NCBI GenBank assembly: GCA_947172415.1
Contig: OX359191.1
Coordinates: 7,115,130-7,179,129 of the forward strand
Length of the DNA stretch: 64,000 nt
Direction of reading: 5' to 3'
From: Chondrosia reniformis
Taxonomy: Eukaryota; Porifera; Demospongiae; Chondrillida; Chondrillidae
The stretch's first letter is position 1. The number at the start of each line of letters is the position of its first letter. The notes under the pieces are model-generated. The model was not told the DNA's origin and made no database searches. It saw only the letters and a list, made by a program, of their open reading frames with translations. Positions 1 to 11,856 of this stretch are shown here, one piece after another. The translations under genes were made by a program, and so were the position numbers.

Positions 1-656
1 AGAGCTTTGGATGAGGATACAGGAGTCTTCTCTTCTTCCTTCTTTGTACCGCTGGGCCAGACAGCTCTTTCTGAGAATTCCACCTTTCACCACCAATGAC
101 CCTAGGATTCTTTGTCATTTCTTGATCTTTTATGAATCCTTGGCCATGCCAGTATGTATATATGTACATATAATGATAATAATAATAATTGCATATGTAT
201 GAAACATTTCTCTTGTTGTAGGAGACAAACCTCCAGAAAGAGTAAAGTCAAAACAACCAAACTACTTAACTCTTACTAAAGCTGCTGCTTCAAATTTAAA
301 GAGATATGTCACTAAATCCTCTAGATATTCAAAACGGTTTGTATCACAGTACGTATATATGTACAGTATTACTGTTGGTTGTCTTTAGGTATATGTATGT
401 AATTATAACTCATTAATATTATAACTCACTATATATAAGCCTTATATGTATGTAGTACATATAAGGTATACATATACACATACACATAACATACAATACA
501 TATGTAGTACAGTCAATATAGAATAATATCTGCATCATGATGATGCATTTCTTTAATAATGTACCTACTGTAGAGGTCACTTGGACAAAGAGAACTGTTA
601 CTCAATCTCATCTTCATTTTCAAGCAACAGAAGAACAGTTACAGGACATTGAATAG
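1..656 (+). pseudogene. K0: 3' end of a kinesin-8 (KIF18-like) gene copy
   Basis: Only the tail of this copy is in the window. A decayed version of tail exon H lies at about 1-85, exon I at 222-348 (reads GDKPPERVKSKQPNY) and the last exon at 574-656, ending in TAG at 654-656. An AATAAA signal lies at 693-698. Exon I has two extra codons compared with K2. The exon H donor seen in the inverted copy at 21434-21536 is lost here. Assignment to kinesin-8 rests on matching the same exons in K2 and K3, which follow recognisable KIF18-like motor and coiled-coil exons. The reading frame of the last exon is not settled, because two acceptors and more than one frame are possible. Confidence 0.6.
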
Positions 657-1338
657 GAGATGTTACATATATACATACAAAAATGAATTTTAAATAAATG
701 TATTATATATAGTCTTTAGATGATTGTTTATAATGCTTTCTTTTGTGTTGTACTATTGTTCTATCATGTATATATAATTAAAGAATTTGAGATATCAATG
801 TTTCGATGATTATATAGCTTGAAAACATGTACTGTAGCTACCCATTCAAGTATAGACAATTGCAAATTGACTAAAATACAAATGCAATTTATATGTAATT
901 GCAAAAGATCTACGTATATAGATATATACATACAGGATAAGTTACCATGCAATATTATTTATGAAATTAATGATTTATAAATTACTTCATGATTGATATC
1001 AGCATGAATAATTAATATCCCAATTTTCTTACATGTACATATATATACATCTATATACTTCAGAGTTTAAAAGGCCTATAGAGAACTAAACCTAGGCCTA
1101 TGAGAGCTTTGCAATTGGATGAGGATATATGCAAGAGGTTAACTTTTCTCTTTACATTTCTTCTTCTCCACTAGGCCAGACATGTACAGCTGTTTGTATG
1201 TGTCATGAAGATTGCAATACAACTTTACTGTTTAGAATAAACCATAATCTTGTTCATTATACAATGATACAACACTTGATACAATATATACATCATGATC
1301 ATACACTAATATATATAACCAAATTAAATGTTCCCTCT
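657..1338. other. Tail-to-tail spacer between K0 and A1
   Basis: This AT-rich spacer holds the K0 polyadenylation signal at 693-698 and TATATA/TACATA microsatellites. No open reading frame of note is present. The same spacer recurs after K1 (11219-11856), after K2 (32852-34089, with an insertion) and after K3 (62827-63485), which marks the array period. Confidence 0.7.
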
Positions 1339-4300
1339 TCATTCAAACCCTCCTTCAGAAATAAGGTACTTCACTATATCGTTGTGTCCTTCCCTCATAG
1401 CCACTGTCAAGCAGTCCTCTCCAAGTATATTAACATCAAACTTCCTTCTTCCAAATAAGGGCAATAAGTACTTGACAACGTGGAGATGGCCATTAAGACA
1501 GGCAATGTGTAGAGCACTGTTTCCATACTACAAGATAATCACAATTATGAATAAACATGAAAGCAAACATACGTATACAGTATGTTTTGGGTCGGTTGTC
1601 CAGACAGGACGTTACAATCGATAATCGGTAAAAAGGTTATCGCTGCATGATTATGTTGTTCTAGTGGGAAAGTTTGTTCAAATGGTAGTTGTGAGTGCTA
1701 ACCGATTACCGATTTCAATGTCAGGTTGGGACAACCGACCCAAAAAGTACTGTATAAGTATAGATATGGTACACTTGTAGTACTAATCATCCAAAATGGA
1801 GTGGAATTTACATGTTTACATAATATTGCTGATCATGTTTATCTACAGCCAATGGGATGTATCTGAGAAGGTCACATGACTGACACTTTTTTCTTAGTTA
1901 ATTCAGCCACAGAAGAGTTGGAACAAACAGGTGACCTTCCATCAAGTCAATAGTGGCACTGGTGCCTTTGAATCAGCACAAATGTTTAGGTTGGTAGACG
2001 TTATGCTCTACCACCTGTGGTCTAAATATTACATAATAATCACTACATACGAGTTCATGAGGTATTAAGTGTATATAGGAAATCATTTTAGCATATAAGT
2101 TACGAGATCTAACTTAGAGACAGTAGTCATAGAGACAAGCTAGTATTAGAAACTAGTGCTTAGTTGTAAAATTGTGTGACTGCAAGTTATGCAAGATTAT
2201 GTACAGTATTAAAAATAGTTATTTCAATTTTGCATTATCTCTCATCATGATGTATAAAGTTCAAATTTTGTTTCTCCACCAATTCTGCTATCAATGCAAA
2301 TGTGCCTCACAAACTGTAAACCAAACAAGCAATATTCCACCCCACACTAACAACAGATCTACTTCAGAGAAATGACAAATATTAATATTTTATGTGCTTT
2401 TGAAGCATCCAGCATAAAGAATAGCATGTGATGTATCCCATAGATTAAGAAAGTCCTTTGCAAAGTCCCATCAGGCTACACCCATCTGAACTAAATAAAT
2501 AAACTCATATATAGAATTAACAAAAACTACGTAAAAGATGCAGTAATTTTTTACTAAGTTCTACAAATGTCTGTTACCTAATCAAACTATAAAAAATTGA
2601 TTTTCTCTTATAAAAATCATCATATGTGACCTTCCACAGTTAACAGGGTAATACGTAATAAGTAATAAGTTATAAAATTATAAAGATACCTACTTTTGCA
2701 ATGTCAACACAATGTTCACAATTAATATCTACCAATACAAGTTGAATAGCTTAGCTCTTAACTTTATACTTAATGACTATGGTACGTATATGTACTATCC
2801 AACACTTGCTACAACAACACTTACTTTTTACACAGGATATCTTACCTTGTCCTTGTGGTAAACATTAGCTTTACGTTCCTCTGTCAGATGTTGTACTACT
2901 TGTAATTGACCTTTCTGACAGGCTAACAGTAGAGCTGTGCTACCATACTAAAGTAAAAAATATGTAAACTCATTGAAATCAGTTAAAACACTTCAATCAC
3001 TGTACTTCAGATAAGTGATACACAGATAGATACGTAGTTCACAATTATCATGTTGTTAAACTACGTACATATTAACATAAACTACATACATTTACATTTA
3101 ACAAAAATGTTAAACGTCTAACTACATTACATGATCAGCCATGGCATGACCATAATATCAACTTTGCTGTACTAACAGACTTATTGCTTATTATACGTAG
3201 CTTAAATTAATCAACATTTTACAACTATTACATATTAATACTCACATTGCTTTCCTCTTCTAATTTGACAAGATGTTTATCAATTAAGCAACTGATGATG
3301 GCTTGCTTACCAAACATAGCTGCTCTGATTAGAGGAGTCACACCATCCTGTGTACATAAGAAGGGAAATATTTTAGATTGGAAACTTCAGCATACAACAA
3401 GTTATAGTTAACATCATTTAATTCCAAAGCCAAACACACATTATTGGTACTATTACAATATACACTTTATCAATTAACATTGTTGCAGATCCTTATACAT
3501 ATCATTGTACTTCAATGTAATACAATTAGTACATACAACTAGCAGGTATGAGTTTCGTATTGTTACTATTACAAATACTTAATATGTAATCACACTATTT
3601 TAGTTCACCATTCCTTATACAATTACCCCAGTTACCTCACTATAGCAATATAAGAGACACTAACTCATTTCTTACCTTACTCCTTTCTTCAGGAGAGAAC
3701 TTCAGTTCTTCAACAATGTGGCTCACCATTGCAGGATTGTCTTGTTCATTTCTACTGGCATAGTGAATTAGACTGTCTCCATATACATCAACATCATGGA
3801 GTTTACCAGCTTCTATGAACTGTGGTAGTAGGAACTTCAGTAAATCCACATTGCCACTACAGGCAGACAAGTGTAAGGCATTTCCATCACCCTGGATTAG
3901 GAAGCATAAGACAGGAGCTGAAAGGTTTTTGACAAAGAAGTGATAAAGACATTCAGAAACATACACTATATACTATACACTTGCACTATATCAACTCCTA
4001 AACAGTATTTTTTATATGTAAATTAGTGAGACCGTTTGTGTCCAAACACTGGACACTAACAAATCTGGTATCTACCAACACAAGTTGTATCCCTTAACAC
4101 TTACCTACACTATATCTCTATACCCAATAAGTATATGTATACTATCCAAACACTTACACTACAACAATACTTACTTGTTATACAGAGAAGTGTCTTACCT
4201 TGTCCTTGTGGTACACATTAGCTTTACGTTCCTCTGTCAGATGTTGTACTACTTGTAACTGACCTTCCAGACAGGCTAGCAGTAGAGCTGTGTTACCATA

Positions 4301-7300
4301 CTAAAGTAAGACACAATGCAAATTAAATTAATCAAATTAATACAGTCAATTGTTAAGAACAAATGTAATAGAAATCATTAATAATGATACAATAATTAGT
4401 CACTAAACACTACAAATTGATTATCATTGTTAACAGCCATAGACAGCTGTTTCCTTATTAGGACTCATCAATATGGCATACAATGGAAGTTTGAGTGGCT
4501 AGTCTGCTAATAAGTACTCTCAAAAGCAAAAAAAAGCTTGTGGTTTCCTTATCAGCAGTTAAGGTGGCTAGGGGGATACTTTGGTTCCCATCAAGCGAAA
4601 TTTGCTCATTGCGCTCCTTAGGGGACATGAGTGGGTAGGAGTGATAATGATGCTTTAGGATCGATGTTAGATCTTAAAGTTCCCCTATTATTTTTCCCTA
4701 TGGTTCAATTGTTAGTGACTCCTGATCAGGTAAATGCTTTAAACTTGCAGTCTTTTCTCATTATATGCACTTTCAGTATATAATTCATTTTTTTAATCTA
4801 TACCATGTTAGAATTAATGAAGATATTTCAATTAATACAAATTATCTATAATCCATAGTGTTTACAAGTTTCAAATATTTTGACAAAACAACCTACGAGT
4901 TATTTATTGCACAATATATGGGTTAAACTGATACTTATATACCTATACAGCACAATATATATAGCTAAGGAGTAGAAATTAATATACGTAATATATTTTC
5001 CATGTGTATTTTACGTAGCACAATAACACTCACTGCATTTTCTTCTTCCACATTGTGCCCTGCATCCAACAAGAGCTTCAAGACCTCCAAATCTCCACTT
5101 ATACCAGCTTGAAGCAAAGACTATTAGTTTGGGATCAAGTAAGGAATGATATTCTATCTGAATTATGAATTGAATGTAGATTACACATAATATAAGTCTT
5201 ATATACAATATGTATGTATGCATGTACACAAATACAGTCATGGCTGTTTAGTATGACCTTTGATAATCCAGTTCCCTCGATATCAGGCTGACTTTTCAGG
5301 GAAACGGGTCTTAATAGTATAATTTTGTACATGTGAAACCAGCCCTTGGTTTACCTTTTGTATATCTACGTACGTATATGAAGTTGACAAGTTAATCTAA
5401 TGAATATTAGCTGACCTACTGCCAAACGATTTTGGTCTGCAAAGTATGTTGATTTAGTATGTGCACTGGAAATGTACCAGTCAGTGATAAAGTATTACTT
5501 TTAAATTAGTGTGTCTTTTGTATTAGGAAAGAGCGCTTTGTTAGTTTATTCATACAATAATCTTACAATCATGGTTATGTCATAGTGTCAGGGGTGACAT
5601 TATATAGACTTTCTTAATCCAGCAATGTTTGGAGAAACCAATGCAGTCAGATTGAACAGTCACGACTGTATACGTATAATCAATCAACCACACATGGTGA
5701 TCTGTATATGTACTTTGGGAATGGAATAGGAACTGTACATCTGCAAAACTTACTCCTTTCTTCTTCTTTCTGGACAGAGATCCTTCCTTCTTTGTAGCAT
5801 AGTCCCAAAGTTCCTTCAACTGTAAAAGTAGCTTTCCAAACTTGTTTAAGACAATTTCAGAGTTAACTGTCACAGCTTTAATCACAGCATCACAAGTATA
5901 TGTCTCCTTCAGTTCCTAGAAGAGGTGGAAAAGAAATTAAAATATTCTACTAGCAGGACATAAAGCCTAAATGTAAATGTACAGTTTAGAAATACATTTA
6001 TCATATGTTGGTACGTATGTATATGTTTGTACATGCATAAACACATTATTCCTATATAGACTACCTCAATACTGCCTTCTTCTGACTTCAGACTTTTCTT
6101 CAGATTTATCATCATTTTCAAATCTGCCAAACCTTCTGATTCACTCAAACTCTTCATTTTCTCTTCAACTTGAGATAAAATGGCTGCCTTGGGTTCAATT
6201 TGCAGCTGGTATTTGTAGAACTTGTCTTTTATCAAAGAAACCTTTCAAGTAAAGATATGTACATTAAGTAAATTTATACATTACAAATTTCGCATTCCAA
6301 ATATTACATAAATCATTTGGTTATTATTCACATAGGTAACAGAGGAGTGGCAGTGGTCACCATAGCAACTAGGTATAAGCTGTATATAATGTCTACATAC
6401 ACATGCAACACTATATAAATATGTATCAGGTTGTATATATACTATATCCACAGACCCAAATAATATAATTTGTACATTGTGTAGTCACTACTTACAACAT
6501 CCTGCTCTGATATAGTTTGCTTTTCTTCCTCTTTCTCACGACTAGATTTCTCTTCAAGTTGCCTCTTCAGTGATTCCATCTTCTCAACCAAGTCTACATC
6601 CACCAACTGCAAACAGACACAGACAGGTTAATACTTACATTGGTGAAGAATACAATCATTTAGAGTGAGTGTGCTACTGTCAATCTCACTTCTTCCAACT
6701 GCTTCACTTCTCCTATACATTTCAACAACTCTTCCCTTGTTCTCTTCAACTCGTTCTGTGACTGACTCAGTTCTTCTTCTTTGGCTCTCAGTTTAGTCTT
6801 TAGAGCATGAAGCTCCACCATTGTCATGTGGTGCATTCCCTCCATACTCTTCATCTCTGCCTTATGTTTCTCTCTGGACTGAGTTGGAGTTTTCTGAGAG
6901 TAGGAAATTACATACAACCTAACCATAAGACCAACAACTATGTAACTAAACCACAACTACTATGATAAGACCATAATTATAATAGTCAGTATTAAAATAT
7001 CAGGTTTATAATGCATGCGGTTGACAATCATGAAAAACTTCAAAATATATAAAAATAATAAGCCAAGAATATATATCATAGTTATCAAATACGTACACAT
7101 GGATTTAATACAATAATACAAAATGTATATACTGACAAAAGCAACAGACACAATTGCTATAACTAATAATTCCTTGTATACCATATACAGTGGACATCAC
7201 TGCTAAGACTATCACTGGGACAGAATCAAAGTGGTCCATACACTGATTTGGTGGGATAAACTACCCAATATAATATGCAAGTGGGAGGCAAGACATACAA

Positions 7301-8780
7301 ATATGGCACAGTCATTAATTAGCACAAATTGAATATAATGTTAATTGTCTTACACATGTAATGATGTACTCACTGAAGGAACATGTAGAGTTCCAAGTTG
7401 AACATCAATGGCAAAGTAGCCAAACACGATTGCCTTCTCAACTCCAAACTCTCTCAGCTGACACACATGTGACAGGAGGATTGGAGCAATCATCACCGCA
7501 GCCTCCTTCATCAGTCGGAACATCACCATGGTGCTGCCTACAGCAAATCCCTCAAAGAGAACTCGATCGATACCAAGGGTTTCTGTTAAGTAGAACTGCA
7601 AGCGAAACAGCTCAGCCAACATGTAGTCATCGGGATCCCGGTTGACCTTAATCCCCAAGTGGGCGTGGTTGTCATCAGCAGGAAGCACTGCTCTTTCCTT
7701 TGGAAGATTTCCAAGTAATTCTGTGGCAAACTTGACCACATCATGGTTGTGGTCAGAAATGAATTCCTTGAGGGCTTCTGTTTCTCCTATAGCTTCTGCA
7801 GCTTCAGCAATCAGTCGCACATCCAAGGGACTGCTCCATTCAAAAATGTAGTCGAGAATATCATATTCAGATAGTGGAATGTCTACTGGAATCTGCTTGC
7901 TGAAATGACCTTTAATTCCATAGTGGACTGCACGATGAAGACTTTTCAACTGCTTGTCAGATAGGTCTGACAGACACTTTCCCAATTTCCCATGTATTGA
8001 AGTGAACTTTTCTTTAAGCATAAATGCTCCTGGATATTTTAAGAGTTCTCTCCGATCCTCAAAGGCTTTAATGACAGGTTTCCAGGTGTCAATCTCTGAG
8101 ATGTTGGAAAGTGGAGGTGTTGACTGAGCTACTGTAGCTGATGGAGGTGTGACTGGCTTGGGAGGTGTGGCATCTGAAGGGAGAAAGCCACCCAGTATAT
8201 ATTATATATCATATTTGAGTGAGGCTTTAAGCAAACAAGTAAACTTTCGGCCTTATACTATGCACATGTCTACGTATACAGTTTCTAAAGTAGGCAAGTT
8301 GCCTTTTGTAGGCTTTTAATTGTCAATTACCGGCTGCCCTCTAAAACTTACTTGCTAAATATTTATCAATCATCTCCGCTAGTTCCAGATGATTACCGTG
8401 AGAAGAGTCTTCTTTGAGCTCAGCTGAGAGATTCCTCAGCTTCTTCTCGCTCGGGTCAGTAACCAAGATCAGGTACAGAGCGCTGTTAGCCACTCTTGCC
8501 TCCTGTGTCCGCGAACCTATTCGCTGCAGTTCGCTATCTGAGATAGCCCCACGGTGGTGGAGTGAGGTAGATATTCTACCCACATCGCTGTACTTTACCA
8601 ACTGATCGTGAATACTCTTAACAAAAGATCTAATTTGTTGGGGAAGCAACTGTCTAGGAGACAGATCTACACAAAACCATCAAATCAAAGGAAATTAGGA
8701 AAGTAGAAGGCGGAGTAAGGTAGATTACAAGTGTAGTGATTAAAATTACTGAATGAAACCATTAACTCACCTTCGGCCAT
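1339..8780 (-). CDS. A1: CARD-like / conserved module / coiled coil / ankyrin protein, one ankyrin module
   Basis: Exons on the minus strand are 8780-8771, 8666-8352, 8173-7374, 6893-6690, 6606-6496, 6241-6065, 5915-5754, 5120-5034, 4300-4199, 3891-3676, 3347-3246, 2947-2846 and 1527-1339. All have GT-AG junctions and sum to 2577 nt, predicting 858 residues with no stop. Exons 1-2 give a CARD-like death fold (residues ~10-105). Exon 3 gives a ~260-residue module I do not recognise, with the motif LAELFRLQFYL. Exons 4-7 are charged and helical, with a coiled coil starting KTPTQSREK. Exons 8-13 encode about eight ankyrin repeats. The start is ATGGCCGAAG, split by an intron after 10 nt. It is probably a cytoplasmic adaptor or sensor; the function is inferred from domains only. 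It diverges from K1. Confidence 0.85.
1585..1746. mobile_element. Hairpin MITE with GGGTCGGTTGTCC ends
   Basis: The inverted termini TTTTGGGTCGGTTGTCC and GGACAACCGACCCAAAA enclose about 130 bp of non-coding sequence. It lies in the intron before the last exon of A1. Copies at 12117-12282, 34325-34486 and 63729-63890 occupy the same intron of A2, A3 and A4, so they spread with the gene duplication and not by fresh transposition. Confidence 0.7.
4430..4730 (-). repeat. Intronic repeat with hammerhead-like motif (A1 copy)
   Basis: On the minus strand, 4477-4436 reads a UUGAUGA core, a short UCC/GGA stem, AAAC, AGCUGUC and flanking complementary arms ending GCCAT. It is related to the element at 33093-33621. 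Copies lie in the same intron of A2 (19676-20010, core CUGAUGA, arms GCCATA/TATGGC) and A3 (49531-49850). The G of the canonical GAAA is missing, so cleavage activity is doubtful. Confidence 0.45.
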
Positions 8781-9506
8781 CTCTTATATCTTAAGCGTGC
8801 TACTGCCGTTTAGGTATAATCTATGTAAACACCGAGAGATCTATATATAGAAGCTGGACATAAGTGGATATTATTGAATGTTTGTTTACTCGCTTTAGCC
8901 AGCTTTGAATGTCATCTCTTTTCTTTCTTCAGCAGGCACTGATCATGACAAAGTGTTGTGGAGCATGTGAGCATCAGCTGTACATTAACCAGTCATTGAA
9001 GATATCTTTTTACTGTGTACAGAGATTGTCAGAGATTGCTGCACTATACCCAATGGAAGCCTATATGGCAACTTCATAGAGCTGCCTGAAATAAACAATA
9101 TTCAGTGGTAAGTCACTTAGAATAGTGAAGTGTATATATACATTACAGACTTGCCTGTGATTCACTTAGAATTGTATGCACGCAGACACAATATTCAATG
9201 GTATTCAATCATTTCACTCAGTCTCTGACAAAGAGATTTCTAACTTGATAGACCTTTGTTCTGTGTACTATGGTTGCCATCTTTTTGGTGACATCTTTAG
9301 AGATAAAGAAAGCATATAGGATTCTTAACTAAAAGCTGAAAAGCATTAGTTACCTTAAATATGGATTATGCCAATTCTCTATAAGTGTAAATGCATGTAT
9401 TGTGTAAACAGAAAAAATAGCCTATAATTACATGTATGTAGTTTCAACTTGTAGAGTCGGATTTTACAATGAGCAGTTTCTCTTTTCTTTTCCCTACTCT
9501 GATCAG
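8781..9506. other. Divergent spacer between A1 and K1
   Basis: This is the head-to-head region between the A1 start codon and the first recognisable kinesin exon. It contains a degraded form of a segment conserved before K2 (about 28636-28705) and K3 (about 58105-58180). I found no P-loop exon and no clear TATA box on either strand. Confidence 0.6.
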
Positions 9507-11218
9507 GTGTACAATGAGACAATCAGAGATTTGCTGCTCCCATCAGGGCCCCTGAAAATGAGGGACGACAGAGGAACCTTGGTGGTCAATGGGCTCTCAT
9601 TACATAAGGTACACACTTATAGTAGTGACTGATTGCACACAGATACATATGTATGCTACCTCCTCTCCCCCTCCTCCACCCCCAGCCTCATGATGCTAAT
9701 GAGCTCCTGGGCATGCTGGAGCATGGCAATAAGAACAGGACACAGCACCCAACTGAAGCCAATGCAACCTCCTCCCGATCACATGCTGTGTTCCAAGTGC
9801 ATATCCACCAGAAGCCTCGTACAGCTGGTCTGAGCACTGAAGTGAGAACTGCAAAGCTGTCCCTGATTGATCTTGCTGGATCAGAGAGGGCTACGGTCAC
9901 ATCTAACAAGGGAGCTCGCATGAGAGAAGGAGCCAATATTAACAGATCTTTGCTGGCACTGGGAAATTGTATCAATGCACTGGCAAACAAAAAGGTGGGC
10001 ATTCTCAAGAATATATAATAGCAACATACGTACATACGTATGATGTAGCAATCATTTGAGTTGTATTTGTATTTAATTTCTATACAGAATAAAACTGGTT
10101 ATGTACCTTACAGAGAAAGTAAATTAACCAGACTCCTGAAGGATTCACTAGGAGGATCATGTCAAAATGTCATGATTGCCAATATTAGGTAATACATATG
10201 TACGTACACACTAATACGTATACACATGGATATACATATATATAGGTTACGTGTATATGAGAATTGATACATACTTAAATATGGCATTAATGTAAATACA
10301 ATTTAAGTCATATAAACATGTTTACATATTAAAATCCTTTATTATAATAATTAGGATTATAAATGTAAATCATTTATTGCACATTTAATCAGACATGAAT
10401 TGTTTTGTATATCAGTGTTGTTGCTTTGTTTGTGTTTAATGTAGTCCATCAGCACTGACATTTGATGATACTTATAATACTCTGAAATATACAGACAGAG
10501 CAAAACAGATCAAGTCACAAGTAGGAAATCTTAACTGTGTACATCAACACAACATTGTGCAAGTCAATATTTTACTTCCATGTTCTTCTACTCACCCTCC
10601 CTCTACCACACAGTTGGTTAGGAATGTGGTGAGTGTGGACTATCACCTGTCAAAGTACAAGGAGATCGTGGAGGACCTTCAGAAGGAGATCACTCATCTC
10701 AAATCAAAGCTGGCAAGTCATGGTCCCATCAAAGGAGCATTTGATAAAGTGGAGGCAGCCAGATTAAAGGCATTGATATCAGATGTGTATGGTTGCCCTG
10801 GCAATGTACACAAGGAGCTGGCAGAGGCAGAGTGTAGTGGTGAACGGTTAAATGCAAAAAAAAAGAGAAGAGAGATTCTGTATAGAAGATGTGAAGCATT
10901 TAATATATCACAGGAAAGAAGAGATAATGTACGTATGTGTATGTTTAAAGCTACATAAAACTTCTTTAGGTATATACGAATTACATACATATGTACATAT
11001 ATATGTATATAATTGTTTAAATTTACATTTAAGTATACATGTGGCATGTTTTACGTGTACATATAAGATGAAGTGTCGAGTGTCGAAATGCATGATTAAT
11101 ATATATGCATTTCTTTAATAATGTATATACCTACTGTAGAGGTCAATACGTATATATATATACTCAATCTCATCTTCATTTTCAAGCAACAGAAGAACAG
11201 TTGCAGGACATTGAATAG
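9507..11218 (+). pseudogene. K1: kinesin-8 (KIF18-like) motor fragment lacking P-loop and tail
   Basis: Exons are 9507-9608, 9686-9994, 10088-10188, 10445-10520 and 10614-10928. They join in frame for 301 codons. They show kinesin motor motifs: VYNE, switch I SSRSHA, switch II LAGSER, then [11 protein letters not shown] and [16 protein letters not shown], followed by the neck and coiled-coil start (KYKEIVEDLQKEI). The pattern fits the kinesin-8 family, which are plus-end microtubule depolymerases. No exon with a GxxGxGKT P-loop lies upstream. The next exon keeps only 11068-11079 before the sequence jumps to a damaged last exon ending at 11216-11218, so the coiled-coil and tail exons seen in K2 and K3 are deleted. 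The exons present are open, but the product could not be a complete motor. Confidence 0.75.
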
Positions 11219-11856
11219 ATGTTACATACATACAAAAATGAATTTTAAATACGTGTATGTAAAAATAGTCTTTAGACGATTGTTTATAATACATTCTTTA
11301 ATTTGTGTTGTATATACTACTATTCTATTGAGATATGTTTCGCTTGAAAACATGCTATCTATAGTTATACCCACTCAATTGCAAATACAAATGTAATTTA
11401 TATGTAATTGCAAAAGATCTATATATACATCTATATAGATCTAGATATACATACATATACATATATATAGTCTAAGGCCTTAGAGTAAGTTGCCATGCAA
11501 TTATTTATGAAATTAATGAATTATAATTACTTCATAATCAGCATGAATAATTATTAATACCCCAATTTTCTTACATTTATATATATACGTACTTTAGAGT
11601 ATATACGTATAAAAAGGCCCATAGAGAACTAATTTAAAACCTATGTTAGAGCTTTGGATGAGGATATATATGCAAGAGGTTAACGTTTCTCCTTACATTT
11701 CTTCTTCTCCACTGGGCCAGACAGCTGTTTGTATGAGTCATGAAGATTGCAATACAACTTCACTTTAAAATCAACTATAATCTTGTTCTTTTTACAATGA
11801 TACAACACTTGATACAATTTATACATAATGATCATACACTAATATGTATAACCAAA
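11219..11856. other. Tail-to-tail spacer between K1 and A2
   Basis: This AT-rich sequence is homologous to 657-1338. It holds TATATA and TACGTA microsatellites and no supported gene. Confidence 0.6.

Noticed and set aside
7361-7851. Plus-strand frames over A1 exon 3 (also 22262-22705, 26462-26903 and 55623-56250)
   Set aside because: They are mirror frames of a conserved coding exon on the minus strand, with no own start context or family.
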